DNA of 64,000 bases from Bradyrhizobium sp. Rc3b (GTDB taxonomy: Bacteria; Pseudomonadota; Alphaproteobacteria; Rhizobiales; Xanthobacteraceae). The translations under genes were made by a program, and so were the position numbers. The number at the start of each line of letters is the position of its first letter. Position 1 is the stretch's first letter. This document shows, piece by piece, positions 16,324 through 24,227 of this stretch. The notes beneath the pieces are model-generated. The model was given only the letters and a program-made list of their open reading frames with translations, did no database searches and was not told the origin of the DNA. The stretch is from positions 186,001 through 250,000 of the forward strand of contig NZ_FOUS01000008.1 of NCBI RefSeq assembly GCF_900114915.1, given 5' to 3'.

Positions 16324-17366
16324 GCCCGCGTCAGACCGAGCGCGAAACCGCCATTCCGCACCCGCGCGAGATATCGAAACTGTTCGGTCATCGCGAAGCC
16401 GAGACCGCGCTGTTGACGGCCTATCGCAGCGGCCGCATCCCTCACGCCTGGCTGATCGGCGGGCCGCAGGGCATCGGCAAGGCGACCCTGGCCTATCGCA
16501 TGGCGCGCTTCGTGCTCGCCCATGGCCAGCCGCTGGCGGAAGCCGTGCAGCGCGCCGAAGACCTCGCGATCGATCCCAATGACGCCGTGGCGCGGCAGGT
16601 GGCGGCCGCCTCGCATGGCGGCCTGCTGACGCTGGAGCGTACCGCCAACGATCGCGGCGTGATGCGCACCGTGATCACCGTGGACGAGACGCGCGAGACC
16701 ATCGGCTTCTTCGGCTCGACTGCCGCGGCCGAAGGCTGGCGCGTCTGCATCGTCGACACCGTCGACGAGCTCAATCCGAACGCGGCCAACGCGCTGCTGA
16801 AAATCCTCGAGGAACCGCCGCAGCAATCGCTGTTCCTTTTGGTCAGCCACGCGCCCGCGCGCGTGCTCGCCACCATCCAGTCGCGCTGCCGCAAGCTGCG
16901 CCTGCGGCCGCTCGCCACCGATGATGTGATTGGCGCTGCGGCTTCGGCCGCCGATCTCGATCCGAGCGATCCCGCGCTGCGCGAGGCCGCGGAGGCCTCC
17001 GAGGGCAGCGTTGCAAGGGCGCTGACGCTGCTCGGCGGTGACGCGCTGAAGCTTCAGCAACGCACGGCGGCGCTGCTCGCGCGCCTGCCGCAGGTCGATC
17101 CGCGCGAATTGCACACGCTCGGCGATTCGCTTCCCACTAGCGACCGCGTCGCGCTCGCCGCCTTCATCGATGGCATCGATCGCTGGATCGCGGAACGTCT
17201 GCATGCGGACGAGGCCAATGCCAACCAGAACCTGCCGCGCCTTGCGCGCCTAGCTGAGGTATGGGAAAAGATCGTCCGCGCCGCGCGCGACACCGAAACC
17301 TATAATCTGGAGCGCAAGCCCTTGGTGTTCTCGGTGTTCGGCTGGCTGGCGGACGCAACGCGCTAA
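16320..17366 (+). CDS. holB: DNA polymerase III delta-prime subunit
   Basis: 348 residues. Clamp-loader AAA+ features: LFGHREAETAL near residue 22, HAWLIGGPQGIGKAT (Walker A, about 41-55), a sensor region with VDELNPNAANALLKILEEPP and SHAPARVLATIQSRCRKLRL (SRC motif). It is part of the clamp-loading complex that places the beta ring on DNA. The tmk-holB-metG-tatD order is common in alphaproteobacteria. It starts inside tmk by 4 bp. Confidence 0.95.
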   Translation: MSPRQTERETAIPHPREISKLFGHREAETALLTAYRSGRIPHAWLIGGPQGIGKATLAYRMARFVLAHGQPLAEAVQRAEDLAIDPNDAVARQVAAASHGGLLTLERTANDRGVMRTVITVDETRETIGFFGSTAAAEGWRVCIVDTVDELNPNAANALLKILEEPPQQSLFLLVSHAPARVLATIQSRCRKLRLRPLATDDVIGAAASAADLDPSDPALREAAEASEGSVARALTLLGGDALKLQQRTAALLARLPQVDPRELHTLGDSLPTSDRVALAAFIDGIDRWIAERLHADEANANQNLPRLARLAEVWEKIVRAARDTETYNLERKPLVFSVFGWLADATR

Positions 17367-17367
17367 A

Positions 17368-17411
17368 GCATGATCCGGAAAAGTGCGCAGCGGTTTTCCG
17401 AAAGATCATGC
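17368..17411. repeat. 44-bp intergenic palindrome after holB
   Basis: GCATGATC at 17368-17375 and GATCATGC at 17404-17411 form perfect 8-bp arms, with CGGAAAA and TTTTCCG giving a second nested pair. It starts one base after the holB stop. This palindrome type is widely dispersed in Bradyrhizobium and relatives (recalled, not searched). It could act as a transcription attenuator or RNA-stabilising hairpin between holB and metG. Confidence 0.75.
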
Positions 17412-17474
17412 GCAAATCAATAATCGAACTCAGGTTCGTTTCCAGATTTCGAGAAGCCGGTAAAGGAATTCGTC

Positions 17475-19478
17475 GTGGCAACGCGAGCTAAGAAAACTGC
17501 TAAAGACAAGGGCCGCAACAAGGCTGCGAAGAAAGCCGCAAAGAAGGCCGTGAAGGCGCGTGCGAAGGCCAACGCCAAGGCGGCCAAGAAAGTCAAGAAG
17601 ACCAAGAAGGCCCCGGCCAAGAAGGGCGCGAAGAAGAGCACCGTGAAGACGGCAAAGAAGGCGGTCAAGAAGGCTGCGAAGAAGCCGGCCGTCGCCAAGA
17701 AGCCAGCTAACAAATCAGCCAAGAAATCCGCCAAGAAATCCGCCAAGGCTCCCGCGAAGACGGTGGCCAAGAAGGCGAGGGTGGTCGCGCCTGTGATCGC
17801 AGCGCCGGCCCCCGCCGCCACGCTGCCGAAGGTTGTCAAGCCGAAGGCACCCCGCGCGCCGAAGCCCGCTGCGGCTCCGCAAGCCGCAACGCCCGCAGCC
17901 ACACCAAAGGCTGCGGCGCCCGTGGCCGCGCCCGCGCGCGACAATGTCTTCTACATCACGACAGCGATCGCCTATCCCAATGGCAGTCCGCATATCGGCC
18001 ACGCCTATGAAGCGATCGCGACCGACGTGCTGGCACGCTTTGCGCGGCTCGACGGCAAGGACGTGTTCTTCCTGACCGGCACCGACGAGCACGGCCAGAA
18101 GATGGTGCAGACGGCGGCCGGCGAGAACATGGCCGTCTCAGCGCTCGCGGCCCGCAATGCCGGTCGCTTCAAGGAGATGGACGAGCGTCTGAACGTGTCG
18201 TTCGACCGCTTCATCCGCACCACCGAGGAGCAGCATCATCGCTCCAGCCAGGAGATCTGGCGGCGCATGGAAGCGAACGGCGATATCTATGCCGACATCT
18301 ATGCCGGCTGGTATTCCGTGCGGGACGAGGCGTATTACGCCGAGGATGAGACGCGCTTGAACGATGACGGCGTCCGGCTGGGCCCGCAGGGCACGCCGGT
18401 CGAATGGGTCGAGGAGAAGAGCTATTTCTTCCGGCTGTCGGCATACCAGGACAAGCTGTTGAAGCTCTATGCGGATCAGCCTGACTTCATCGGGCCGGAC
18501 TCCCGCAAGAACGAGGTGGTGAGCTTCGTCAGAGGCGGCCTGCGTGATCTCTCGATCTCGCGCACCACCTTCGATTGGGGCGTCAAGGTGCCTGGTGACG
18601 AAGAGCACGTGATGTATGTCTGGGTCGACGCGCTGACCAACTACATCACCGGCGTCGGCTTCCCCGATGAGAACGACGGAAACTGGCGTTATTGGCCGGC
18701 CGACGTGCACATCATCGGCAAGGACATCATCCGATTCCACGCGGTGTATTGGCCGGCGTTCCTGCTGTCGGCCGGGATTCCGCTGCCGAAGCGCGTCTAT
18801 GCCCACGGCTTCCTGTTCAGCAGGGGCGAGAAGATGTCGAAGTCGGTCGGCAACGTCGTCGATCCCTTCAATCTTGCCGACCAGTACGGCGTCGATCAGG
18901 TGCGCTATTTCTTCCTGCGCGAGGTGCCGTTCGGACAGGACGGCAACTACAATCACGAGGCCATCGTGGCGCGCATCAACGCCGATCTCGCCAACGATCT
19001 CGGCAACCTCGCGCAGCGTTCGCTGTCGATGATCGCCAAGCAACTCGGCGGCGTGCTGCCCGAGCCCGGCGAATTCAGCGACAACGACAAGGCAATCCTG
19101 GCGATGGCCGACGGCATGGTCGCCGCATCGCGCGAGGCCATGGCAATGCAGCAGATCCATCACTGGCTCAACGCCGTCTGGGCCGTGGTCGCGGAGGCCA
19201 ACCGCTATTTCGCGGGCGAGGCGCCGTGGGCGCTCGCCAAGACCGACCCGGCCAGGCAGAAGACGGTGCTCTACGTCACCGCCGAAGTCGTGCGCCAGAT
19301 CGCGATCCTGGCGCAGCCCGCGATGCCGACCGCCTCGGGATTGCTGCTCGACAGCCTCGGCATCCCGGACGGGGAGCGCAACTTCGCCATGCTCGGCGGT
19401 GCCAAGCGCATCGCGCCCGGCTCGACCCTGCCGGCGCCGACGCCGGCGTTCCCGCGCTACATCGAGCCGGCAGCCTAG
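17475..19478 (+). CDS. metG: methionyl-tRNA synthetase with histone-like N-terminal tail
   Basis: 667 residues from GTG 17475, with AAAGGAA 6 bp upstream and no internal in-frame ATG before the catalytic domain. Residues 1-101 are a Lys/Ala repeat tail (40 Lys in the first 100), and 102-154 an Ala/Pro-rich linker. The catalytic class I domain follows, with HIGH at 173-176 and KMSKS at 453-457, then the anticodon-binding helical domain. The usual zinc cysteines are absent (GWYSVRDEAYYAE), and there is no C-terminal EMAPII-type tRNA-binding domain. It charges tRNA-Met with methionine. The tail may raise affinity for tRNA, ribosome or DNA; this is inference. TatD follows after 12 bp. Confidence 0.95.
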   Translation: MATRAKKTAKDKGRNKAAKKAAKKAVKARAKANAKAAKKVKKTKKAPAKKGAKKSTVKTAKKAVKKAAKKPAVAKKPANKSAKKSAKKSAKAPAKTVAKKARVVAPVIAAPAPAATLPKVVKPKAPRAPKPAAAPQAATPAATPKAAAPVAAPARDNVFYITTAIAYPNGSPHIGHAYEAIATDVLARFARLDGKDVFFLTGTDEHGQKMVQTAAGENMAVSALAARNAGRFKEMDERLNVSFDRFIRTTEEQHHRSSQEIWRRMEANGDIYADIYAGWYSVRDEAYYAEDETRLNDDGVRLGPQGTPVEWVEEKSYFFRLSAYQDKLLKLYADQPDFIGPDSRKNEVVSFVRGGLRDLSISRTTFDWGVKVPGDEEHVMYVWVDALTNYITGVGFPDENDGNWRYWPADVHIIGKDIIRFHAVYWPAFLLSAGIPLPKRVYAHGFLFSRGEKMSKSVGNVVDPFNLADQYGVDQVRYFFLREVPFGQDGNYNHEAIVARINADLANDLGNLAQRSLSMIAKQLGGVLPEPGEFSDNDKAILAMADGMVAASREAMAMQQIHHWLNAVWAVVAEANRYFAGEAPWALAKTDPARQKTVLYVTAEVVRQIAILAQPAMPTASGLLLDSLGIPDGERNFAMLGGAKRIAPGSTLPAPTPAFPRYIEPAA

Positions 19479-19490
19479 GACGTTTGCGCG

Positions 19491-20267
19491 ATGCTGGTCG
19501 ACAGCCACTGCCATCTGGATTTTCCGGACTTTGCGGAAGATCTCGACGGGATCGTATCGCGGGCCCGCGCGGCCGGCATCGGCCGCATGGTCACGATCTC
19601 GACCCGGGTGCGGAAGCTCGATCAGCTTCTGGCCATCACTGAGCGCTATGAGGACGTCTACTGCTCGGTCGGCACTCATCCGCACAATGCGGATGAGGAG
19701 GACGGTATCGCATCGGATGAGCTGGTTGCGCTGACGGAGCATCCCAAGGTCGTCGCGCTTGGCGAAGCCGGGCTCGACTATTTTTACGACAACGGCTCGC
19801 CAGAGGCGCAGGCGAGGGGCTTTCGCGCCCACATCGCCGCCGCCCGCACCACCGGCCTGCCGCTGGTGATCCACACCCGCGAAGCCGACGAGGACTGCGC
19901 ACGCATCCTGGAGGAGGAGGCGGCCAAGGGCGCGTTTCGCGCCGTGCTGCATTGCTACACCGGCGGACGCGAGCTGGCGCTGAAGGCGGTGTCGCTCGGG
20001 CTCTATATCGGTTTCACGGGCATCCTGACCTTCAAGAAATCAGAGACCTTGCGGGCGCTGGCGGCCGAACTGCCGGCCGATCGCATCTTGGTCGAAACGG
20101 ACTCGCCCTATCTTGCGCCCGGCAAGTTCCGGGGAAAACGCAACGAGCCCGCTTTTGTGGTCGAGGTCGCCAAAGTGCTGGCCGAGACGCGCGGCGTATC
20201 GTTTGACGAGATCTCGCGCCAGACCAGCGAGAACTTCTTCCGCCTGTTCTCGAAGGTGAAAGCTTGA
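19491..20267 (+). CDS. TatD-family DNase
   Basis: 258 residues, full length. Metal-binding DSHCHLDFPDF opens the TIM barrel, followed by SVGTHPHNADE, ALGEAGLDYFYDN, LVIHTREADEDC, HCYTGG and LVETDSPYLAPG, all TatD signatures. The family comprises metal-dependent 3'-5' DNases and related hydrolases acting in the cytoplasm. The metG-tatD-MBL order is frequent in alphaproteobacteria; the start codons are 12 and 13 bp from the preceding stops. Confidence 0.95.
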   Translation: MLVDSHCHLDFPDFAEDLDGIVSRARAAGIGRMVTISTRVRKLDQLLAITERYEDVYCSVGTHPHNADEEDGIASDELVALTEHPKVVALGEAGLDYFYDNGSPEAQARGFRAHIAAARTTGLPLVIHTREADEDCARILEEEAAKGAFRAVLHCYTGGRELALKAVSLGLYIGFTGILTFKKSETLRALAAELPADRILVETDSPYLAPGKFRGKRNEPAFVVEVAKVLAETRGVSFDEISRQTSENFFRLFSKVKA

Positions 20268-20280
20268 AACCGGGAGCCGC

Positions 20281-21078
20281 ATGACGCTGACGCTGACGAT
20301 CCTGGGCTGCGGCTCCTCCGCCGGCGTGCCGCGCCCGGCGCTGGGCTGGGGCGCCTGCGATCCCAACAATCCCAAGAACCGCCGCCGCCGCTGTTCGCTA
20401 CTGGTCGAGCGGAAGTCCGAGCACGGCACCACGCGCATCGTGATCGACACCTCGCCGGACCTGCGCGAGCAACTGCTCTCGACCAATGTCGATCACATCG
20501 ACGCGGTGTTCCTGACCCATGAGCACGCCGATCAGACCCACGGCATGGACGATCTGCGTTCGGTCGTGATGCACATGCGCCGTCGTATCCCGACCTATTT
20601 CAACCTGTCGACCGCCAAGGACATCATGGCGCGGTTCTCGTATTGCTTCATCTCGCCGGAGGGCAGCGACTATCCGCCGATCCTGACGCGGCATTCGATC
20701 GAGGCGGGCGAAAGCCAGACCATTCTGGGGAAGGGCGGCGCGGTGACGATGACAGCCTTCCTGGTGCAGCACGGCGCCATTCCCGCGCTCGGCTATCGCA
20801 TCGGGGACGCCGCCTACACGCCCGACCTCAACGACATCCCGCGCGAAAGCTGGGGCGCGCTGGAGAATCTGGACCTCTGGATCGTCGACGGCCTGCGCTA
20901 CACCAACCATGTCAGCCATTTCAGCATCAACGATGCGCTGTCCTGGATCGAACGGTTCAAGCCGAAGCGCGCAGTCATCACCAACATGACGGCCGATGTC
21001 GACTACGAAGTCATCCGGCAATCGCTGCCCGCGGGCGTCGTGCCCGCTTTTGACGGGCTGCGGCTGGAGACGCGCTGA
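20281..21078 (+). CDS. metallo-beta-lactamase-fold hydrolase (PhnP-like)
   Basis: 265 residues with the zinc motif THEHADQTHGMDD (about 80-92) and an N-terminal ILGCGSSAGVPRP strand-turn typical of the PhnP/RNase Z branch. Later histidines (LVQHGAIPALGY, TNHVSHFSIND) complete the metal site. Relatives hydrolyse cyclic phosphodiesters. The genomic partner of tatD suggests a nucleic-acid or nucleotide housekeeping role, but no phn genes are nearby. It is the last gene of the tmk-holB-metG-tatD series. Confidence 0.87.
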   Translation: MTLTLTILGCGSSAGVPRPALGWGACDPNNPKNRRRRCSLLVERKSEHGTTRIVIDTSPDLREQLLSTNVDHIDAVFLTHEHADQTHGMDDLRSVVMHMRRRIPTYFNLSTAKDIMARFSYCFISPEGSDYPPILTRHSIEAGESQTILGKGGAVTMTAFLVQHGAIPALGYRIGDAAYTPDLNDIPRESWGALENLDLWIVDGLRYTNHVSHFSINDALSWIERFKPKRAVITNMTADVDYEVIRQSLPAGVVPAFDGLRLETR

Positions 21079-21149
21079 ACCTGCGGTAGAAACTCCCGCC
21101 ACAAGCAGGCATAGTCCTTGCTTGCGTCGGTTGCATCATGTTGATCTAA

Positions 21150-21166
21150 CGTCTGAAAGACAGACG
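21150..21166. promoter_or_regulatory. small perfect inverted repeat before the first TRAP operon
   Basis: CGTCTG-AAAGA-CAGACG, 90 bp upstream of the GTG at 21256. It may be a regulator binding site or a leader hairpin. No regulator gene is adjacent. Confidence 0.3.
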
Positions 21167-21255
21167 CTGGGCAAGGGCGATATTGAAGAGGATCGGCGGC
21201 TAGCGATATGTGACCGCCGGGTCGACTGAATCGCCTCATGTGAGATGAGGATCGC

Positions 21256-21837
21256 GTGGCAGGGGACGAAGTAACGGCCGGAGGACTGGTGCGCCGAGCG
21301 CTGGATCTCCTTTATCTCGGGGCAGGCTACGCCGCCGGCGTCTTCCTGGTTGCGATCTTTGCAATCATGATGGCCATGTCGGTCGGGCGCCAGTTTGCGA
21401 TCAACATTCCCGCCGGGGATGATTTCGCGTCCTGGTGCATGGCCGCGATGGCGTTCCTCGGCCTCGCGCATACCTTCAAGCGCGGAGAGATGATCCGCGT
21501 CGGCCTGCTGCTGGAACGCCTGCATGGTCGGACCAAGCAGATCGCGGAGATCGTGGCCCTCGGTATCGCCACCGCCTTCATTCTCTATTTCACCCGCTAT
21601 GCCGTGCAGATGACCTACGATTCCTGGCGCTTCAACGATGTGGCGCAGGGCGTCGTCCCGCTTCCGCTCTGGATTCCGCAGCTCGGTTTCGCCGGCGGTC
21701 TTGCCATCCTGTCGATCGCGTTGATCGATGAGATGGTCAATGTCGTCAGCGGCAATCGGCCGAGCTACGAGAAGGGCTCGCCGGACGAAACGCCGGAAGA
21801 ATTCGTCGAGCGCATCTCGCAGGGCGGCGGAGGTTGA
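21256..21837 (+). CDS. TRAP transporter small permease (DctQ type)
   Basis: 193 residues from GTG 21256 with GATGAGGA upstream. Four hydrophobic helices and the family stretch WCMAAMAFLGLAHTFKRGEM match the small TRAP membrane subunit. Together with the large permease and the periplasmic binding protein it imports an organic acid using the sodium or proton gradient. The stop lies 2 bp before the DctM start. The substrate is not deducible. Confidence 0.93.
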   Translation: MAGDEVTAGGLVRRALDLLYLGAGYAAGVFLVAIFAIMMAMSVGRQFAINIPAGDDFASWCMAAMAFLGLAHTFKRGEMIRVGLLLERLHGRTKQIAEIVALGIATAFILYFTRYAVQMTYDSWRFNDVAQGVVPLPLWIPQLGFAGGLAILSIALIDEMVNVVSGNRPSYEKGSPDETPEEFVERISQGGGG

Positions 21838-21839
21838 CC

Positions 21840-23153
21840 ATGGCCAATCTCGGCATGATCGAGCTGTCGTTCGTCCTGCTCGGCGTCATGATCCTGCTGC
21901 TGGGAAGCGGCATCTGGATCGCGGTGTCGCTCGGGCTCGTCGGCTTCGTGGCAATGGCACTGACGACCAGCCTGCCGCTCGGCGCCGTGCTCGCCACCAC
22001 CACCTGGAGCGCCAGCGCGTCGTGGACGCTGGCTGCGCTGCCGCTGTTCATCTGGATGGGCGAAATTCTCTTCCGTACCAAATTGTCGGAAGAAATGTTT
22101 CGGGGCTTGTCGCCCTGGGTTCAGTGGCTGCCGGGACGTCTGACCCACGTCAACGTGATCGGCTGCGGCATCTTCGCGGCGGTGTCGGGCTCTTCGGCCG
22201 CGACCTGCGCGACCATCGGCAAGATCGCGCTGCCCGAACTCGACAAGCGTGGATACGACAAGGGCTTGAGCCTGGGCTCGCTCGCAGGCTCAGGCACGCT
22301 CGGCCTCCTGATCCCACCCTCGATCCCGATGGTGGTCTACGCGGTCACGGCGAATGTCTCCGTGCTGCAGGTGTTCCTCGGCGGCTTCCTGCCGGGCGTA
22401 CTCGTGATGGCGCTCTATTCGGGCTACATCATCATCTGGTCGCTGCTCAATCCCAAGAAGGTTCCGCCGCGCGATCCGCCGATGCCATTCCGACAGAAGC
22501 TGCGGGAGTCGGCAAAGCTCGCGCCCTGTATGCTCCTGATCATGGCGGTCTTCTTCTCGCTGGTGCTGGGCTTTGCGACCGCCACGGAATGCGCGGCATG
22601 GGGCGTCACGGGCGCGTTGCTGCTGGCCTGGTGGAGCGGCACGCTCACGCGCAAGAACTTTCTCGAGAGCATCATGAGCGCGACGCGCCTGACCTGCATG
22701 ATCATGCTGATCCTGGCAGGCGCAGCCTATACCACGGCCGCGATGGCCTATACGGGCATTCCTGCCGCGCTCGCCACCTGGGTCCAGGGGCAGCAGCTCA
22801 CGCCGAGCATGCTCGCACTGTATTTGAGCATCATGTACATCATCCTCGGCTGCCTGATCGACGGCATCTCGATGATCGTGCTGACCGCCGTCATCGTGCT
22901 GCCGATGGTCAGGCAGGCCGGACTCGATCTGGTCTGGTTTGGCGTCTACCTTATCATCCACGTCGAGATGGCGCAGATCACGCCGCCGGTCGGGTTCAAT
23001 CTGTTCGTGCTGCAGAACATGAGCGGGCGCGACACGTTCACCGTTGCGCGGGCGGCGTTTCCGTTCTTCATCCTGCTGCTGGCCGCCGTCTTCATCATCA
23101 CGGAGTATCCGCAGATCGTGATGTTCCTGCCCAAGCTCGCCTTCCCAGACTGA
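21840..23153 (+). CDS. TRAP transporter large permease (DctM type)
   Basis: 437 residues from ATG 21840, chosen because GGAGG lies 6 bp upstream; an in-frame TTG at 21834 is less likely. About a dozen hydrophobic helices with hallmarks SGSSAATCATIGKIALPEL, GSGTLGLLIPPSIPMVVY and QITPPVGFNLFVLQ. It is the ion-coupled translocation subunit of the TRAP system in the inner membrane, between the small permease and the binding protein of the same operon. Confidence 0.95.
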   Translation: MANLGMIELSFVLLGVMILLLGSGIWIAVSLGLVGFVAMALTTSLPLGAVLATTTWSASASWTLAALPLFIWMGEILFRTKLSEEMFRGLSPWVQWLPGRLTHVNVIGCGIFAAVSGSSAATCATIGKIALPELDKRGYDKGLSLGSLAGSGTLGLLIPPSIPMVVYAVTANVSVLQVFLGGFLPGVLVMALYSGYIIIWSLLNPKKVPPRDPPMPFRQKLRESAKLAPCMLLIMAVFFSLVLGFATATECAAWGVTGALLLAWWSGTLTRKNFLESIMSATRLTCMIMLILAGAAYTTAAMAYTGIPAALATWVQGQQLTPSMLALYLSIMYIILGCLIDGISMIVLTAVIVLPMVRQAGLDLVWFGVYLIIHVEMAQITPPVGFNLFVLQNMSGRDTFTVARAAFPFFILLLAAVFIITEYPQIVMFLPKLAFPD

Positions 23154-23191
23154 GCGTACCGGTGTTTAAATTGACTGTGAGGAGAAGCCTG

Positions 23192-24169
23192 ATGATGTCT
23201 CGTTTGTTTCGCGCATTCTTGACCGCCGGCGTGGTCGTGGCCGCGACACCCGCTTTGGCTCAGACCAAATGGAATCTGCCGGCAGCGTATCCCGCCGATA
23301 ATCCGCACTCCGAAAACCTGGTCGCCTTCGCCAAGGACGTCGAAGCCGCCACGTCCGGGAAGCTCCTGATCACGGTCCATCCCGGCGCCTCGCTGTTCAA
23401 GGCACCCGACATCAAGCGCGCAGTGGTGACCGGGCAGGCGCAGATGGGCGAAGTGCTGCTCTCGATCCACGAGAACGAGGATCCGTTGTTCGGCGTCGAC
23501 GTCGTGCCGTTCCTGGCGACCAGCTTCCCTGACGCAATGAAGCTGTATCAGGCCTCCAAGCCTGCAATCGCCAAGAAGCTCGATGCGCAGGGTCTCAAGC
23601 TGCTGTTCGTGGTGCCCTGGGCGCCGCAGGGCGTCTATGTCAACAAGCCGCTCGCATCGATCGAAGACATGAAGGGCCTGAAATGGCGGGCCTATAACGT
23701 CGGCACCGCGCGCATCGGCGAGCTGGTCGGCGCGCAGTCGGTCACGATCCAGGCGGCGGAACTGCCGCAGGCGCTTGCCACTGGCGTGGTGAATTCCTTC
23801 ATGTCCTCGGGCGGCACGGGCTACGACGCGAAGGCCTGGGAGTCGCTGAAGTATTTCTACGACGTGCAGGCCTGGATTCCCAAGGACTACACCTTCGTCA
23901 ACAAGGCCGCGTTCGAGGCGCTCGACAAGCCGACCCAGGAAGCCATCCTCAAGGCGGCGGCAACGGCGGAAACCCGCGGCTGGAAGGCCTGGCAGGACAA
24001 GAGCACGTGGTATCTCGATCAGCTCAAGGCGAAAGGCATGAACGTCGAGCCGCCGAGCCCGGCGTTGAAGGCCGGCTTCCAGAAAATCGGCGAACAGCTC
24101 ACGGCCGACTGGCTCAAGAAGGCAGGGGCCGATGGTCAGGCGGTCGTCGAGGCCTACAAGAAGATGTGA
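23192..24169 (+). CDS. TRAP substrate-binding protein (DctP type)
   Basis: 325 residues from ATG 23192 with GAGGAGA upstream; ATG 23195 is an equal alternative. A signal peptide ends near ATPALAQ (about residue 24). The DctP fold shows in YPADNPHSENLVAFAKDVE, LFKAPDIKRAVVTGQAQMGE and KGLKWRAYN, the last supplying the conserved Arg that binds substrate carboxylate. It is a periplasmic receptor for the preceding permeases. The operon ends at the hairpin 24178-24214. Confidence 0.93.
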   Translation: MMSRLFRAFLTAGVVVAATPALAQTKWNLPAAYPADNPHSENLVAFAKDVEAATSGKLLITVHPGASLFKAPDIKRAVVTGQAQMGEVLLSIHENEDPLFGVDVVPFLATSFPDAMKLYQASKPAIAKKLDAQGLKLLFVVPWAPQGVYVNKPLASIEDMKGLKWRAYNVGTARIGELVGAQSVTIQAAELPQALATGVVNSFMSSGGTGYDAKAWESLKYFYDVQAWIPKDYTFVNKAAFEALDKPTQEAILKAAATAETRGWKAWQDKSTWYLDQLKAKGMNVEPPSPALKAGFQKIGEQLTADWLKKAGADGQAVVEAYKKM

Positions 24170-24177
24170 GGACTGAT

Positions 24178-24214
24178 GTCTTCCGCCCGCCACGTGTTCG
24201 TGCGGGCGGAAGAC
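24178..24214. terminator. bidirectional hairpin between convergent operons
   Basis: Perfect 13-bp arms GTCTTCCGCCCGC (24178-24190) and GCGGGCGGAAGAC (24202-24214) around an 11-base loop. It lies exactly between the stop of the TRAP binding protein and the stop of the acyl-CoA ligase. No long T-run follows, so factor-independent termination is likely but not certain. Confidence 0.8.
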
Positions 24215-24227
24215 TCTCAGACGATGT

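Noticed and set aside
17475..17940. Possibility that the Lys-rich tail is a separate gene or a frameshift artefact
   Set aside because: The frame is continuous with the catalytic domain, the GTG has a ribosome site, and no stop, ATG or second ribosome site separates them.
18138..19952. Long open frame opposite metG and tatD
   Set aside because: It is antisense to clear genes, has no motif and no ribosome site.
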